Position numbers and translations under genes: made by a program | Shown here: piece by piece, positions 15,811 through 21,462 of the stretch | How positions within the stretch are numbered: position 1 is the stretch's first letter | Layout: every line of letters begins with the position of its first letter | The notes under the pieces: generated by a model | What the model was told of the DNA's origin: nothing | Database searches by the model: none | What the model saw: the letters and a program-made list of their open reading frames with translations, nothing else | Source of the DNA: Dermatophilus congolensis | GTDB taxonomy: Bacteria; Actinomycetota; Actinomycetes; Actinomycetales; Dermatophilaceae | NCBI GenBank assembly: GCA_030538115.1 | Contig: JAUNUP010000044.1 | Coordinates: forward strand, 1-21,462 | Reading direction: 5' to 3' | Length of the DNA stretch: 21,462 bases

Positions 15811-15933
15811 GTGCCGTGGCACAGGAGCTGGAAGTTCACGTACGTGAACACATGTGCCACGGCACCCCACCGCGAAAGGTGCCGTGGCACATGTCCTCCC
15901 GCACGTCACCCTGACACCGAGGTGCCACGGCAC
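15811..15933. repeat. Nested palindromic repeat block with four GTGCC-NN-GGCAC units
   Basis: GTGCCGTGGCAC at 15811-15822 and 15879-15890 alternates with its reverse complement GTGCCACGGCAC at 15854-15865 and 15922-15933. Start-to-start spacings are 43, 25 and 43, so the block is symmetrical about 15872. The inner arms extend to a perfect 17-bp inverted repeat (15850-15866 and 15878-15894, 11-base loop). Between units 1 and 2 lies a perfect 16-bp palindrome, 15834-15849 (GTTCACGTACGTGAAC). No ORF with coding character lies here. It separates convergent vapC and the response regulator, so it may serve as a bidirectional terminator, but the complexity suggests a REP-like or MITE-like repeat. 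Confidence 0.85.
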
Positions 15934-15994
15934 AGGGCTCCCGACCCAGCGGTTGTGGCAAGGCCGCCGAGGCTCACCGCAACTGGATGACGCT

Positions 15995-16018
15995 CCTACG
16001 CTCGCACGAGGCCCGAGC
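15995..16018. repeat. 24-bp imperfect copy of the end of the response regulator gene
   Basis: This segment matches 16076-16099 (the last codons and stop of the minus-strand regulator) at 22 of 24 positions. The copies are 81 bases apart. Confidence 0.6.
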
Positions 16019-16058
16019 GCCCGGTCCATCGCAGGGCCGCCCGGTCCATCGCGGGGCC
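16019..16058. repeat. Two 20-bp tandem repeats downstream of the response regulator
   Basis: 16019-16038 and 16039-16058 are adjacent copies of a 20-base unit beginning GCCCGGTCCATCGC, differing at one base (A at 16033, G at 16053). Each unit has GCCC/GGGC ends able to form a small stem. Confidence 0.75.
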
Positions 16059-16076
16059 TACGTTCCCGGTTCGCGC

Positions 16077-16742
16077 CTACGCGCGCACGAGGCCGGAGCG
16101 GTAGGCCAGGACCACGAGTTGGGCTCGGTCTCGGACCCCCAGCTTCGTCATCGAGCGGTTGACGTGGGTCTTGGCTGTGAGTGGGGAGAGCACGAGGCGG
16201 GCTGCGATCTCCTCGTTCGTCATGCCCTGGCCGACCAGGGCGACGACCTCGCGTTCACGCTCGGTGAGGACGTCGACGAGGGCCGGCCGGGTCGGTTCCG
16301 CGAGGCGGGGCTGCCCGAGGAAGTGACCGACGAGGGCGGTGGTGGCCGTCGGTGACAGGAGCGCCTCGCCTGCCATGACCGTGCGGATGCCGTCGGCGAG
16401 CTCCTCCGGGCGTATCGCCTTGCCGACGAACCCGCTCGCACCGGCGCGCAAGGCCCGGAACACGTATTCGTCCATCTCGAAGGTCGTGAAGACGACGACC
16501 CGCGTCTCGGCGACGTCCGGGTCGGCGGCTAGTTGTTCTGTGGCCCAAAGGCCGTCGCCGTCGGGCATGCGGATGTCCATGAGCACCACGTCAGGTTTCA
16601 GCTCATGCGCGAGGTCGACGGCCTCTCGACCCGTGCCGGCTTCGCCGACCACCTCGATGTCGTCGTGGGAGTCGAGCAGCACACGCACTCCGGCTCGAAG
16701 CACGGCCTGGTCGTCGGCGAGCACCACACGGATGGGGGTCAT
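16077..16742 (-). CDS. NarL/LuxR-family response regulator
   Basis: A 221-residue DNA-binding regulator. The receiver domain (about 1-125) has the acidic pocket Asp10-Asp11, the phosphoacceptor Asp56 in VLMDIRMP, Thr in VVVFTTFE and the conserved Lys in GFVGKAIRPEEL. A LuxR-type helix-turn-helix occupies about 157-215 (LTEREREVVALVGQGMTNEEIAARL, in pieces). Phosphorylation by the adjacent histidine kinase should promote dimerisation and DNA binding. ATG 16742 is preceded by AGGAGG. The stop is TAG at 16077. It is read after the kinase through a short relay ORF. Target genes are unknown; the flavodoxin/DUF1772 operon just upstream of the kinase is a possible one. Confidence 0.94.
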   Translation of the reverse strand: MTPIRVVLADDQAVLRAGVRVLLDSHDDIEVVGEAGTGREAVDLAHELKPDVVLMDIRMPDGDGLWATEQLAADPDVAETRVVVFTTFEMDEYVFRALRAGASGFVGKAIRPEELADGIRTVMAGEALLSPTATTALVGHFLGQPRLAEPTRPALVDVLTEREREVVALVGQGMTNEEIAARLVLSPLTAKTHVNRSMTKLGVRDRAQLVVLAYRSGLVRA

Positions 16743-16818
16743 CGCGCATCCTCCTGTGTGTCACGACTGTTGGGCGCAGGTCGGACCGGCCGCGCTGGGG
16801 TCATCGCGAATCCTCCTG
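16735..16818. repeat. 22-bp direct repeat carrying RBS and ATGA at the kinase/regulator junction
   Basis: 16735-16756 and 16797-16818 are identical except for one base (C at 16748, A at 16810) and are 62 bases apart. Each contains AGGAGG and ATGA on the minus strand. Confidence 0.85.
16739..16804 (-). CDS. 21-codon relay ORF between kinase and regulator
   Basis: On the minus strand an ATG at 16804 overlaps the kinase stop (ATGA). The frame runs 21 codons to a TGA overlapping the regulator's ATG (again ATGA). An AGGAGG stands before both ATGs. The peptide begins MTPARPV and ends TQEDAR, echoing the kinase end AQEDSR. It appears to arise from duplication of the junction (22-bp repeats 16735-16756 and 16797-16818, one mismatch). 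It may only pass ribosomes along; a function for the peptide is not implied. Confidence 0.4.
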   Translation of the reverse strand: MTPARPVRPAPNSRDTQEDAR

Positions 16819-18132
16819 AGCATCCTGTGCATCGTGGCGTTCAGGCGCAGTCGAGATCGGTAGTACCGCAGTGACGACGAATCCGCCCTCGGGCGTCGGG
16901 CCGCACGCGAAGGTGCCGCGGATTCGTTCGACGCGTTCGGCCATACCGGTGATGCCGTAGCCGCCAGGGACGGGATCAGGGCGATGAGCACCGGGCCGAT
17001 CACCGCCCGCGGGCGGCCCGTTCTCCACTACGACCTGCAGGTTCGCGTTGTCGAGCAGGCGGACACCGACGCGGCAGACGGAGCCGGGCGCGTGCTTGCC
17101 GGCGTTCGTCAGCGACTCCTGCACGACGCGGTAGGCGACGAGTTCGACCTCGTCGTCGCGCAGGTCGAACGGCTGCAGGTCGAGGGTGACGTCGAGCCCC
17201 ACGGCGCGGGCGTCTGCGACGAGAGCCGTGAGCCCCGCCAACGAGTGGGAGACCGCTGGCGGAGTGAGCGCGGCCCCCGACCTGAGCACCGAGAGCACAG
17301 ACCCCAACTCGTGCAAGGCGGTACGCGACGAGTCCTGCACGAGGTCGAGTGCGGCCTCCGCTCCCTCGTGGTCGCGCGTCAGAAGCAGCTTCGCGACTCC
17401 CGATTGCACGTTGACCACGCTGAGGTGATGGGCGACCACGTCGTGCAGGTCGCGGGCGACGGCGAGGCGGTCTTCGGCGACGCGGCGCTGCGCCTCCGCC
17501 TCCATCGCGGCCTCGGCACGGGCCGCCCGCTCCTCGTACCCTGCGAGGAGTTGGCGGCGGCTTCGCAGCCACAGACCCATCGCCGCGCCGAGGGCCAAGA
17601 GCAAGGCGGAGATCGTCGACGTGTCGTGGGCCAGGCCACGCAGGTTGAGCACCACGTGGGCGGCGGTGAGCACGACCGCTGCCGCGATGTAGGTCGCGAC
17701 GCTCGTGGCGATACTCCTCGGCCTGGGGCGGCTGAGTCCGATTGCGGTGAAGGCCGTGGGCAGCACGGCTCCGGGGCCGGGGTAGCCCGCCAGAGTCCAG
17801 AAGACCCCCGCGCAACACGTGAGCAGCACGGCCACGACCGGAGAGGAGCGGGCCCACAGGAGCACCGCGGCGGCGAGCACCGCCGAAGCGGCCAAAGCCA
17901 TCCTGCCGGCGTGGTGTTGCACGTCGACGAGGGCTTCAGGCACCGGCCCCGCCACGGCGAACCGCACGGCGAACACTGCGAGGACGACGGCGGCCATGGC
18001 AGCGAGCACCGGGTCGATGCGCGGCTCGAGCGTCGGCGAGTCCACAGAAGACGACCGGGCGTCGGCGGCACCCGATGTCGAGGGGATCGCCTGCGATCCC
18101 CTCGCGCTGGTCGTGTCGCCCATGACCACCAT
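16801..18132 (-). CDS. NarL-type sensor histidine kinase (HisKA_3)
   Basis: A 443-residue membrane kinase. After a Ser/Ala-rich N-terminus, hydrophobic segments (about 41-62, 77-93, 98-115, 120-134, 142-162, 173-188) make a bundle of five or six helices with almost no extracellular loop, as in intramembrane-sensing kinases. The HisKA_3 motif ARDLHDVVAHHLSVV places the phosphoacceptor at His230. The HATPase domain has VVQESLTNAGKHA and the glycine box GGYGITGMAERV. It should phosphorylate the regulator read next. Two ATGs are candidates: 18132, chosen because GTGGGG lies upstream, and 18123. A longer frame reaching 18303 lacks coding character and includes the preceding terminator. The signal sensed is unknown. 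Confidence 0.9.
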   Translation of the reverse strand: MVVMGDTTSARGSQAIPSTSGAADARSSSVDSPTLEPRIDPVLAAMAAVVLAVFAVRFAVAGPVPEALVDVQHHAGRMALAASAVLAAAVLLWARSSPVVAVLLTCCAGVFWTLAGYPGPGAVLPTAFTAIGLSRPRPRSIATSVATYIAAAVVLTAAHVVLNLRGLAHDTSTISALLLALGAAMGLWLRSRRQLLAGYEERAARAEAAMEAEAQRRVAEDRLAVARDLHDVVAHHLSVVNVQSGVAKLLLTRDHEGAEAALDLVQDSSRTALHELGSVLSVLRSGAALTPPAVSHSLAGLTALVADARAVGLDVTLDLQPFDLRDDEVELVAYRVVQESLTNAGKHAPGSVCRVGVRLLDNANLQVVVENGPPAGGDRPGAHRPDPVPGGYGITGMAERVERIRGTFACGPTPEGGFVVTAVLPISTAPERHDAQDAQEDSR

Positions 18133-18255
18133 GCTGACAGGCCCCACCGACAGGGTCGCGCCCCCGCCGTATCCGACACGGGAGGCCAGCTCGGCGAATC
18201 GACGCGACCACCCCGGCCCACGGCCGAGGCGGTGCACGAGATGGGGGCGGGCGAC

Positions 18256-18290
18256 GACTCCGGGGCCCCACAGTCGTGGGCCCCGGAGTC
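18256..18290 (-). terminator. Terminator hairpin after the flavodoxin-fold gene
   Basis: GACTCCGGGGCCC (18256-18268) and GGGCCCCGGAGTC (18278-18290) form a perfect 13-bp stem with a 9-base loop, 13 bases past the stop on the minus strand. It isolates the flavodoxin operon from the kinase, whose promoter should lie in 18133-18255. Confidence 0.85.
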
Positions 18291-18302
18291 GACAGTCGGT
18301 CA

Positions 18303-19049
18303 TCAGCGGAGCAACGCGGGCGCGATCGAGGCTGCCCAGCGCCGGATGCCGGGAAAGTCTCGGTAGTCGCCCGGCCTCGGATCCCCCGCCACGAGCCGGT
18401 AGACGGCGGCGTTCGCCGGGGTCATCCGGGCGAAATCGACGAACCCGCCGAATGCCTTGGTGGACACGGGGTCTGCCCCGGGCACGCGCGCCGCCGCCTC
18501 CGCGAGCAAGGGTGCCTTCTGCGCGTCCTGCCGTTGTGGATCGGGGTCGAGGCCGTACGACATCGACGCGAGGAAGAGCGCGAACGGCATGCCCGCGACC
18601 TCGCTCGAATGGTCACCGAGAAACTCCAGGGCGCTGCGGCGCCACCGGTCGGTCTGCACGGGCGCACCGAGCACGGTGGCCGAGTACGGCTGGAACGAGG
18701 TGACGTTCGAGATGTGTCGCACGTCGACCCGAGCATCCGCGGCGAGTACCTGGCCGATCGCCGTGGCGATGTCTCCGGTCGAGCCGTATTGGGAGTCGTA
18801 GGCCACGAGCACGCGCGGGCCGGTCGAGCCGTAGGTGCCTTCGGGGTAGGTGATGGTCGGGCCGTTGGTGGCCCACGCCGCTCCCCCGCCGACGGCAGCG
18901 AGTGCGCCCAGGCCTGCGAGGAGGGCGGTACGACGATCGATGCGGGGGCCACGCGTCTCCTGCCGGTTCTGCGCGGCGGAGGCGACGGTCGAGGGGCCGC
19001 GATCGGCGCGGGAGTCAGGGCTGCCAGGCATGCGGGTCCGCCGGTTCAT
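18303..19049 (-). CDS. Tat-exported flavodoxin-fold protein
   Basis: A 248-residue protein with a twin-arginine signal, RIDRRTALL (36-44, Arg39-Arg40), then a hydrophobic Gly/Ala-rich stretch ending AAWAT. The mature part begins with a flavodoxin FMN-phosphate loop, VLVAYDSQYGSTGDIA (80-95), followed by an alpha/beta pattern with VTSFQPYSATVLGAPVQ and RWRRSALEFLGDH, as in flavodoxin/HemG-like domains. FMN-dependent electron transfer is the family role, but an exported flavodoxin domain is unusual; cofactor loading before Tat export would fit. ATG 19049 has GGAGG seven bases upstream and overlaps the upstream gene's stop (ATGA). It is not a full quinone reductase. A role with the partner membrane protein is inferred from coupling only. 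Confidence 0.8.
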   Translation of the reverse strand: MNRRTRMPGSPDSRADRGPSTVASAAQNRQETRGPRIDRRTALLAGLGALAAVGGGAAWATNGPTITYPEGTYGSTGPRVLVAYDSQYGSTGDIATAIGQVLAADARVDVRHISNVTSFQPYSATVLGAPVQTDRWRRSALEFLGDHSSEVAGMPFALFLASMSYGLDPDPQRQDAQKAPLLAEAAARVPGADPVSTKAFGGFVDFARMTPANAAVYRLVAGDPRPGDYRDFPGIRRWAASIAPALLR

Positions 19050-19615
19050 CGCGGACCTCCGATGCGGTTGCGGCCCAGGTCGAGCACGGTGAGGGCGATC
19101 CCCGTGAGGGCGATGCCGGAGAAGACGGTGCGTGTGATGTTGGCGACCTGCCACGGCTGCGAGTAGTCACGCCAGATGCGGGCGGCTTCGTCCACGCCGG
19201 AGGGGATGACCACGGCGGCGAGGGCATCGTTCATGGGCAGGTTGACGGCGCTGGTGAAATAGATGACCCCGGCGGCGTAGACCAGCGACGAAACGGCGCT
19301 GACCAGGGCTGCACGGCGGTATCCGGCGCTCCACGCGAGCAGTGCCGTGACGGCACCGGCGACAGGGGGCAGAAAGAAGATGACGAAGAAGACCGGGTTA
19401 CGCACATTGGCGTTCATCGCCTGCATCGCGGCGATCGCGGTGCGCGGATCGGTGGCGTCGAGACCCCACATCGTGGAGCAGACCCAGGCGTAGAAGAACC
19501 CGAAACTCGCGCCGAACAACAACACGGAGACGACGGCGGCAAGCCGGGCGGGCACCTCGGTGCGGAACGGGTCGGAGACGGAGAGTCGAGTAGACACAGC
19601 GGGTAGAGCGGACAT
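19046..19615 (-). CDS. DUF1772-like (anthrone-oxygenase-like) membrane protein
   Basis: A 189-residue protein with four hydrophobic helices (about 24-44, 74-95, 103-120, 164-180). Features resembling the DUF1772 family are NLPMND (125-130) and the later aromatic-rich WRDYSQPWQVANITR (148-162), which match the family's N-x-P-x-N and W...N..R pattern. Some fungal relatives act as anthrone oxygenases; most bacterial members have no known activity. The start at ATG 19615 has GGAAGGA upstream and removes a low-complexity extension. It is coupled by ATGA to the Tat flavodoxin-fold gene, so the pair may form a membrane-associated redox unit. This functional link is inference. Confidence 0.7.
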   Translation of the reverse strand: MSALPAVSTRLSVSDPFRTEVPARLAAVVSVLLFGASFGFFYAWVCSTMWGLDATDPRTAIAAMQAMNANVRNPVFFVIFFLPPVAGAVTALLAWSAGYRRAALVSAVSSLVYAAGVIYFTSAVNLPMNDALAAVVIPSGVDEAARIWRDYSQPWQVANITRTVFSGIALTGIALTVLDLGRNRIGGPR

Positions 19616-19680
19616 CAGGTTTTTCCTTCCGGTGAGAACGACACCGAAAGGTTCCGAAATCGATTCCTGCGCGCACATCG

Positions 19681-19713
19681 CCACGGGGCGGTATCCCGCA
19701 CATACCACCGTGG
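19681..19713. promoter_or_regulatory. Imperfect dyad upstream of the DUF1772/flavodoxin operon
   Basis: CCACGG-ggc-GGTAT (19681-19694) faces ATACC-a-CCGTGG (19702-19713) around a 7-base centre. It is about 66-98 bases upstream of the operon start, a suitable place for an operator. No clear -10/-35 pair is seen. The remainder of 19616-19885 shows no gene. Confidence 0.35.
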
Positions 19714-19885
19714 CAGTACACCCACGCCGGTCGCCCCGCCCCCAGGCGCGCCGCCCCCGACCCCCACCCCTATGCGCCGCGGTTGAGGTGCGTGTCGAGC
19801 AGTGGAAGGCGTAGAGCGACGGTTGATCCACCACCGCGGTACCGGTGAGAGACGAAGAGCCCGACGGGGAAGCGTTCGAACAGAG

Positions 19886-19910
19886 CTCCCCGGGTAGGAA
19901 TCGAACCTAC
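19886..19910 (-). tRNA. 3' end fragment of a tRNA gene (probable attachment site)
   Basis: On the minus strand this reads as a T-arm, GTAGG-TTCGATT-CCTAC (19910-19894), then CCGGGGA (19893-19887), the 3' strand of an acceptor stem, and G at 19886. The matching 5' strand (TCCCCGG) and the D and anticodon arms are absent on the upstream side, so this is not a complete tRNA. The acceptor sequence would suit a tRNA-Asn, but identity is uncertain. Such 3' pieces are left by integrases that recombine into tRNA genes. The element would then extend to higher coordinates. Confidence 0.7.
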
Positions 19911-20043
19911 GTCGCTTGTCCTGATTCAAAGATGTTGGCGGCGACCCCATTCCGTCCGAAAGGCATGGCTGACCTGCGGCGCGTCAACGGCCCGAATCCA
20001 CGCGAGTACACAGAACCCAGCGTGACGGTTAGCAGATTGTTAG

Positions 20044-20187
20044 CAGTCTTGGCAGGGCGCTGCCCTGCATGGTTCGGCCGTGGGGGCATCTCGTCGGGTC
20101 GGCGCGGTAGCCGTGATCGTGCCCATGTCGGAGTGGCAAGCCCTGTCGGGAGAGCTTGTGCGGCGCATGTGCGGCGAGCACGTACCG
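20044..20187 (+). pseudogene. Possible remnant of a Phd/RelB-like antitoxin, cut by the IS
   Basis: From an in-frame stop at 20041 an open frame includes GAVAVIVPMSEWQALSGEL (20101-20157), which resembles the middle of Phd/YefM antitoxins (a strand rich in Val/Ile followed by a small helix). It runs directly into the left end of the insertion sequence at 20188. No good start codon exists, so it would be both 5'-degraded and 3'-interrupted. Similarity is by eye only and short. Confidence 0.25.
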
Positions 20188-20257
20188 TGGAACGTTCCCG
20201 GTTTGGTGGAGTTGGGTTTGGCGGGTTTCCCTTTCTGAGGATTGAGAGGGATTCATT

Positions 20258-20548
20258 GTGGGATCGACGAGAAGGTCTTTCACGGTGGAGTACAAGGCTG
20301 CTGCTGTAGCCTTAGTGCTCGAGGATGGGAAATCCATCGCTGAGACAGCACGCAATATCGGCGTGCATGAGATGACCTTAGGGAAATGGGTGAAGAAGGC
20401 CAAGGGTGAGGGCTCCTTTCAGAAGAAGCCCTTGACTGAGGACGAGCGGGTCGAACTCGAGAAGCTCCGCGCCGAGAACGCGCGTCTGCGGATGGAGGTC
20501 GAGTTCGCGAAAAAAGTAGCCTCCTGGTTCGCGAAGGAACAGCGGTGA
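20258..20548 (+). CDS. IS3-family transposase OrfA
   Basis: A 96-residue protein with an N-terminal helix-turn-helix (EYKAAAVALVLEDGKSIAETARNIGVHEMTLGKWVKK in pieces, about 11-48) that recognises IS ends, then a leucine-zipper-like coiled coil (VELEKLRAENARLRMEVEFAKKVA in pieces). The GTG start has GAGAGG upstream. Six consecutive A's at 20510-20515 lie near the end, a slip-prone site, and the -1 frame from there is open into orfB. The stop overlaps the orfB GTG (GTGA), giving a second way to make OrfB. Confidence 0.93.
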   Translation: MGSTRRSFTVEYKAAAVALVLEDGKSIAETARNIGVHEMTLGKWVKKAKGEGSFQKKPLTEDERVELEKLRAENARLRMEVEFAKKVASWFAKEQR

Positions 20549-21429
20549 AGTATGCCGCGATCGCGGACTGGGCAATTGAGGGCGATTACACGATCGCCTT
20601 TATGTGTGAACAACTCGGGGTCTCTCCGTCGGGATTCTATAAGTGGCGCGGCAGGAAACCCAGTCAGCATCAGAAAGATGACTGCGACCTGTTGGAGATC
20701 ATCAAGCACGTGTACGAGAAGTTGCGCGGCAACCCTGGCGTCCGGCGCGTGCACGCCGAGCTGAAGGCCCTGGGACGATGCGTGGGACATAAACGCGTGC
20801 ATCGCCTCATGCAGCAGGCGGGCCTGCAAGGACGCCATCCCCGCCCCTGGAGGAAGACCACGACCCATGGCCCTGACCCCGCGCCGGCACCGGACCGCAT
20901 CGGTCAGGCCTTCTTCGCCGACGAACCCGACCAGAAATGGTGCGGCGACATCACATACATCAAGACCTGGAAGGGCTGGGCTTTCCTGGCCACGGTCATC
21001 GATCTGCATTCTCGCGCCGTGGTCGGCTGGGCATTAGCCGATCACATGCGCACCGATCTCGTCATTGAAGCACTCGAATTGGCTCTGGCCCGACGCAGGC
21101 CGACCAGACCTGTCATCTTCCACAGCGATCGCGGCAGTCAATACACCTCCGCAGCCTTCGCCGAATTTTGCACGAATCACAACATTCTACGGTCCGTGGG
21201 CCGGACCGGAATCTGCTACGACAACGCGGTCGCCGAGTCATTCTTCGCGACATTCAAGAAGGAACTCATCCACACTCGACCCTGGGTGAACCTGTCCACA
21301 TTACGGAAAGAGGCTTTCCTTTGGATAGAGCACTACTATAATCGACAACGCAGGCACTCGAGTCTCGGCTACCTCACCCCAGCCGAGTACGACTCAGGCG
21401 CGCGAACACTCCAGGAAATCGCAGCCTAA
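20545..21429 (+). CDS. IS3-family transposase OrfB (DDE integrase core)
   Basis: A 294-residue catalytic subunit. An N-terminal HTH_21-like region (GVRRVHAELKALG, about 64-76) precedes the integrase core. The acidic triad is visible: Asp in KWCGDITYIKTW, Asp in FHSDRGSQYTS, and Glu in NAVAESFFATFKKEL, with exactly 35 residues between the second Asp and the Glu (DD35E). Further family marks are SVGRTGICYDNA and HYYNRQRRHSSLGYLTPAEY. Normally it is made fused to OrfA by -1 frameshifting; here a separate start (GTG, 20545) overlaps the orfA stop. The gene appears intact, so the element may still move. Confidence 0.95.
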   Translation: MKYAAIADWAIEGDYTIAFMCEQLGVSPSGFYKWRGRKPSQHQKDDCDLLEIIKHVYEKLRGNPGVRRVHAELKALGRCVGHKRVHRLMQQAGLQGRHPRPWRKTTTHGPDPAPAPDRIGQAFFADEPDQKWCGDITYIKTWKGWAFLATVIDLHSRAVVGWALADHMRTDLVIEALELALARRRPTRPVIFHSDRGSQYTSAAFAEFCTNHNILRSVGRTGICYDNAVAESFFATFKKELIHTRPWVNLSTLRKEAFLWIEHYYNRQRRHSSLGYLTPAEYDSGARTLQEIAA

Positions 21430-21462
21430 AGCCCAATCGACAAAAACGGGAACACTCCACCG

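Larger units (their letters stand above)
20188..21459 (+). mobile_element. IS3-family insertion sequence, complete
   Basis: The element is about 1272 bases, normal for IS3. Its left end begins TGGAACGTTCCCGG and its right end, read on the minus strand, begins TGGAGTGTTCCCG; about 20 of the 26 positions around each end match as imperfect terminal inverted repeats. CCG stands on both outer sides (20185-20187 and 21460-21462), consistent with the 3-base target duplication common in this family. It contains overlapping orfA and orfB. The second CCG is the last base triplet of the window. Confidence 0.88.

Noticed and set aside
15811..15933. CRISPR array
   Set aside because: The repeats alternate in orientation, are 12 bases long, and spacers are not uniform; no cas genes are nearby.
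18133..18303. N-terminal extension of the histidine kinase to 18303
   Set aside because: It would translate through the terminator hairpin of the flavodoxin gene and has no membrane or signal character.

Overview
The window is GC-rich DNA (roughly two thirds G+C by eye) from an actinobacterium. The evidence is frequent GTG starts, many ATGA/GTGA stop-start overlaps, Tat signal peptides, and the housekeeping order glmU-prs-rplY-pth. A Micrococcales-type organism is my best guess, but the genus cannot be fixed from this sequence.

Left part (40-6149, plus strand): a compact cassette that looks like a small specialised-metabolite pathway. It encodes a DHA2-type MFS exporter, a short AMP-forming acyl/aminoacyl ligase ending exactly at its catalytic lysine, a PP-loop protein resembling the synthetase half of NAD synthase, a stand-alone carrier protein of 80 residues and an asparagine-synthase-like glutamine amidotransferase. 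Ligase plus carrier suggests a carboxylate is loaded as a thioester. The two ATP-pyrophosphatase enzymes suggest amide formation, and the exporter suggests secretion. I cannot name the product. This is the best candidate here for an undescribed system.

Middle (6201-14857, minus strand): a bidirectional terminator separates the cassette from a Tat-exported alkaline phosphatase, followed upstream by an orphan polyprenyl-phosphate sugar-1-phosphate transferase behind a 270-base leader, then pth, rplY, prs and glmU. The glmU product stops early. It keeps the uridylyltransferase domain but has lost the end of the left-handed beta-helix that carries the acetyltransferase active site. An OsmC-type gene follows.

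Right part (15070-19615): a Phd/VapC-like toxin-antitoxin pair on the plus strand, a gene-free block of nested palindromes and tandem repeats, then a NarL-type two-component system on the minus strand. The junction between kinase and regulator has been duplicated, which creates a 21-codon relay ORF. Further upstream lies a two-gene operon for a DUF1772-like membrane protein and a Tat-exported flavodoxin-fold protein.

Right end (19886-21462): the 3' end of a tRNA gene without its 5' half, probably the attachment-site edge of an integrated element. It is followed by a short possible antitoxin remnant interrupted by a complete IS3-family insertion sequence, flanked by CCG direct repeats and ending at the window edge.
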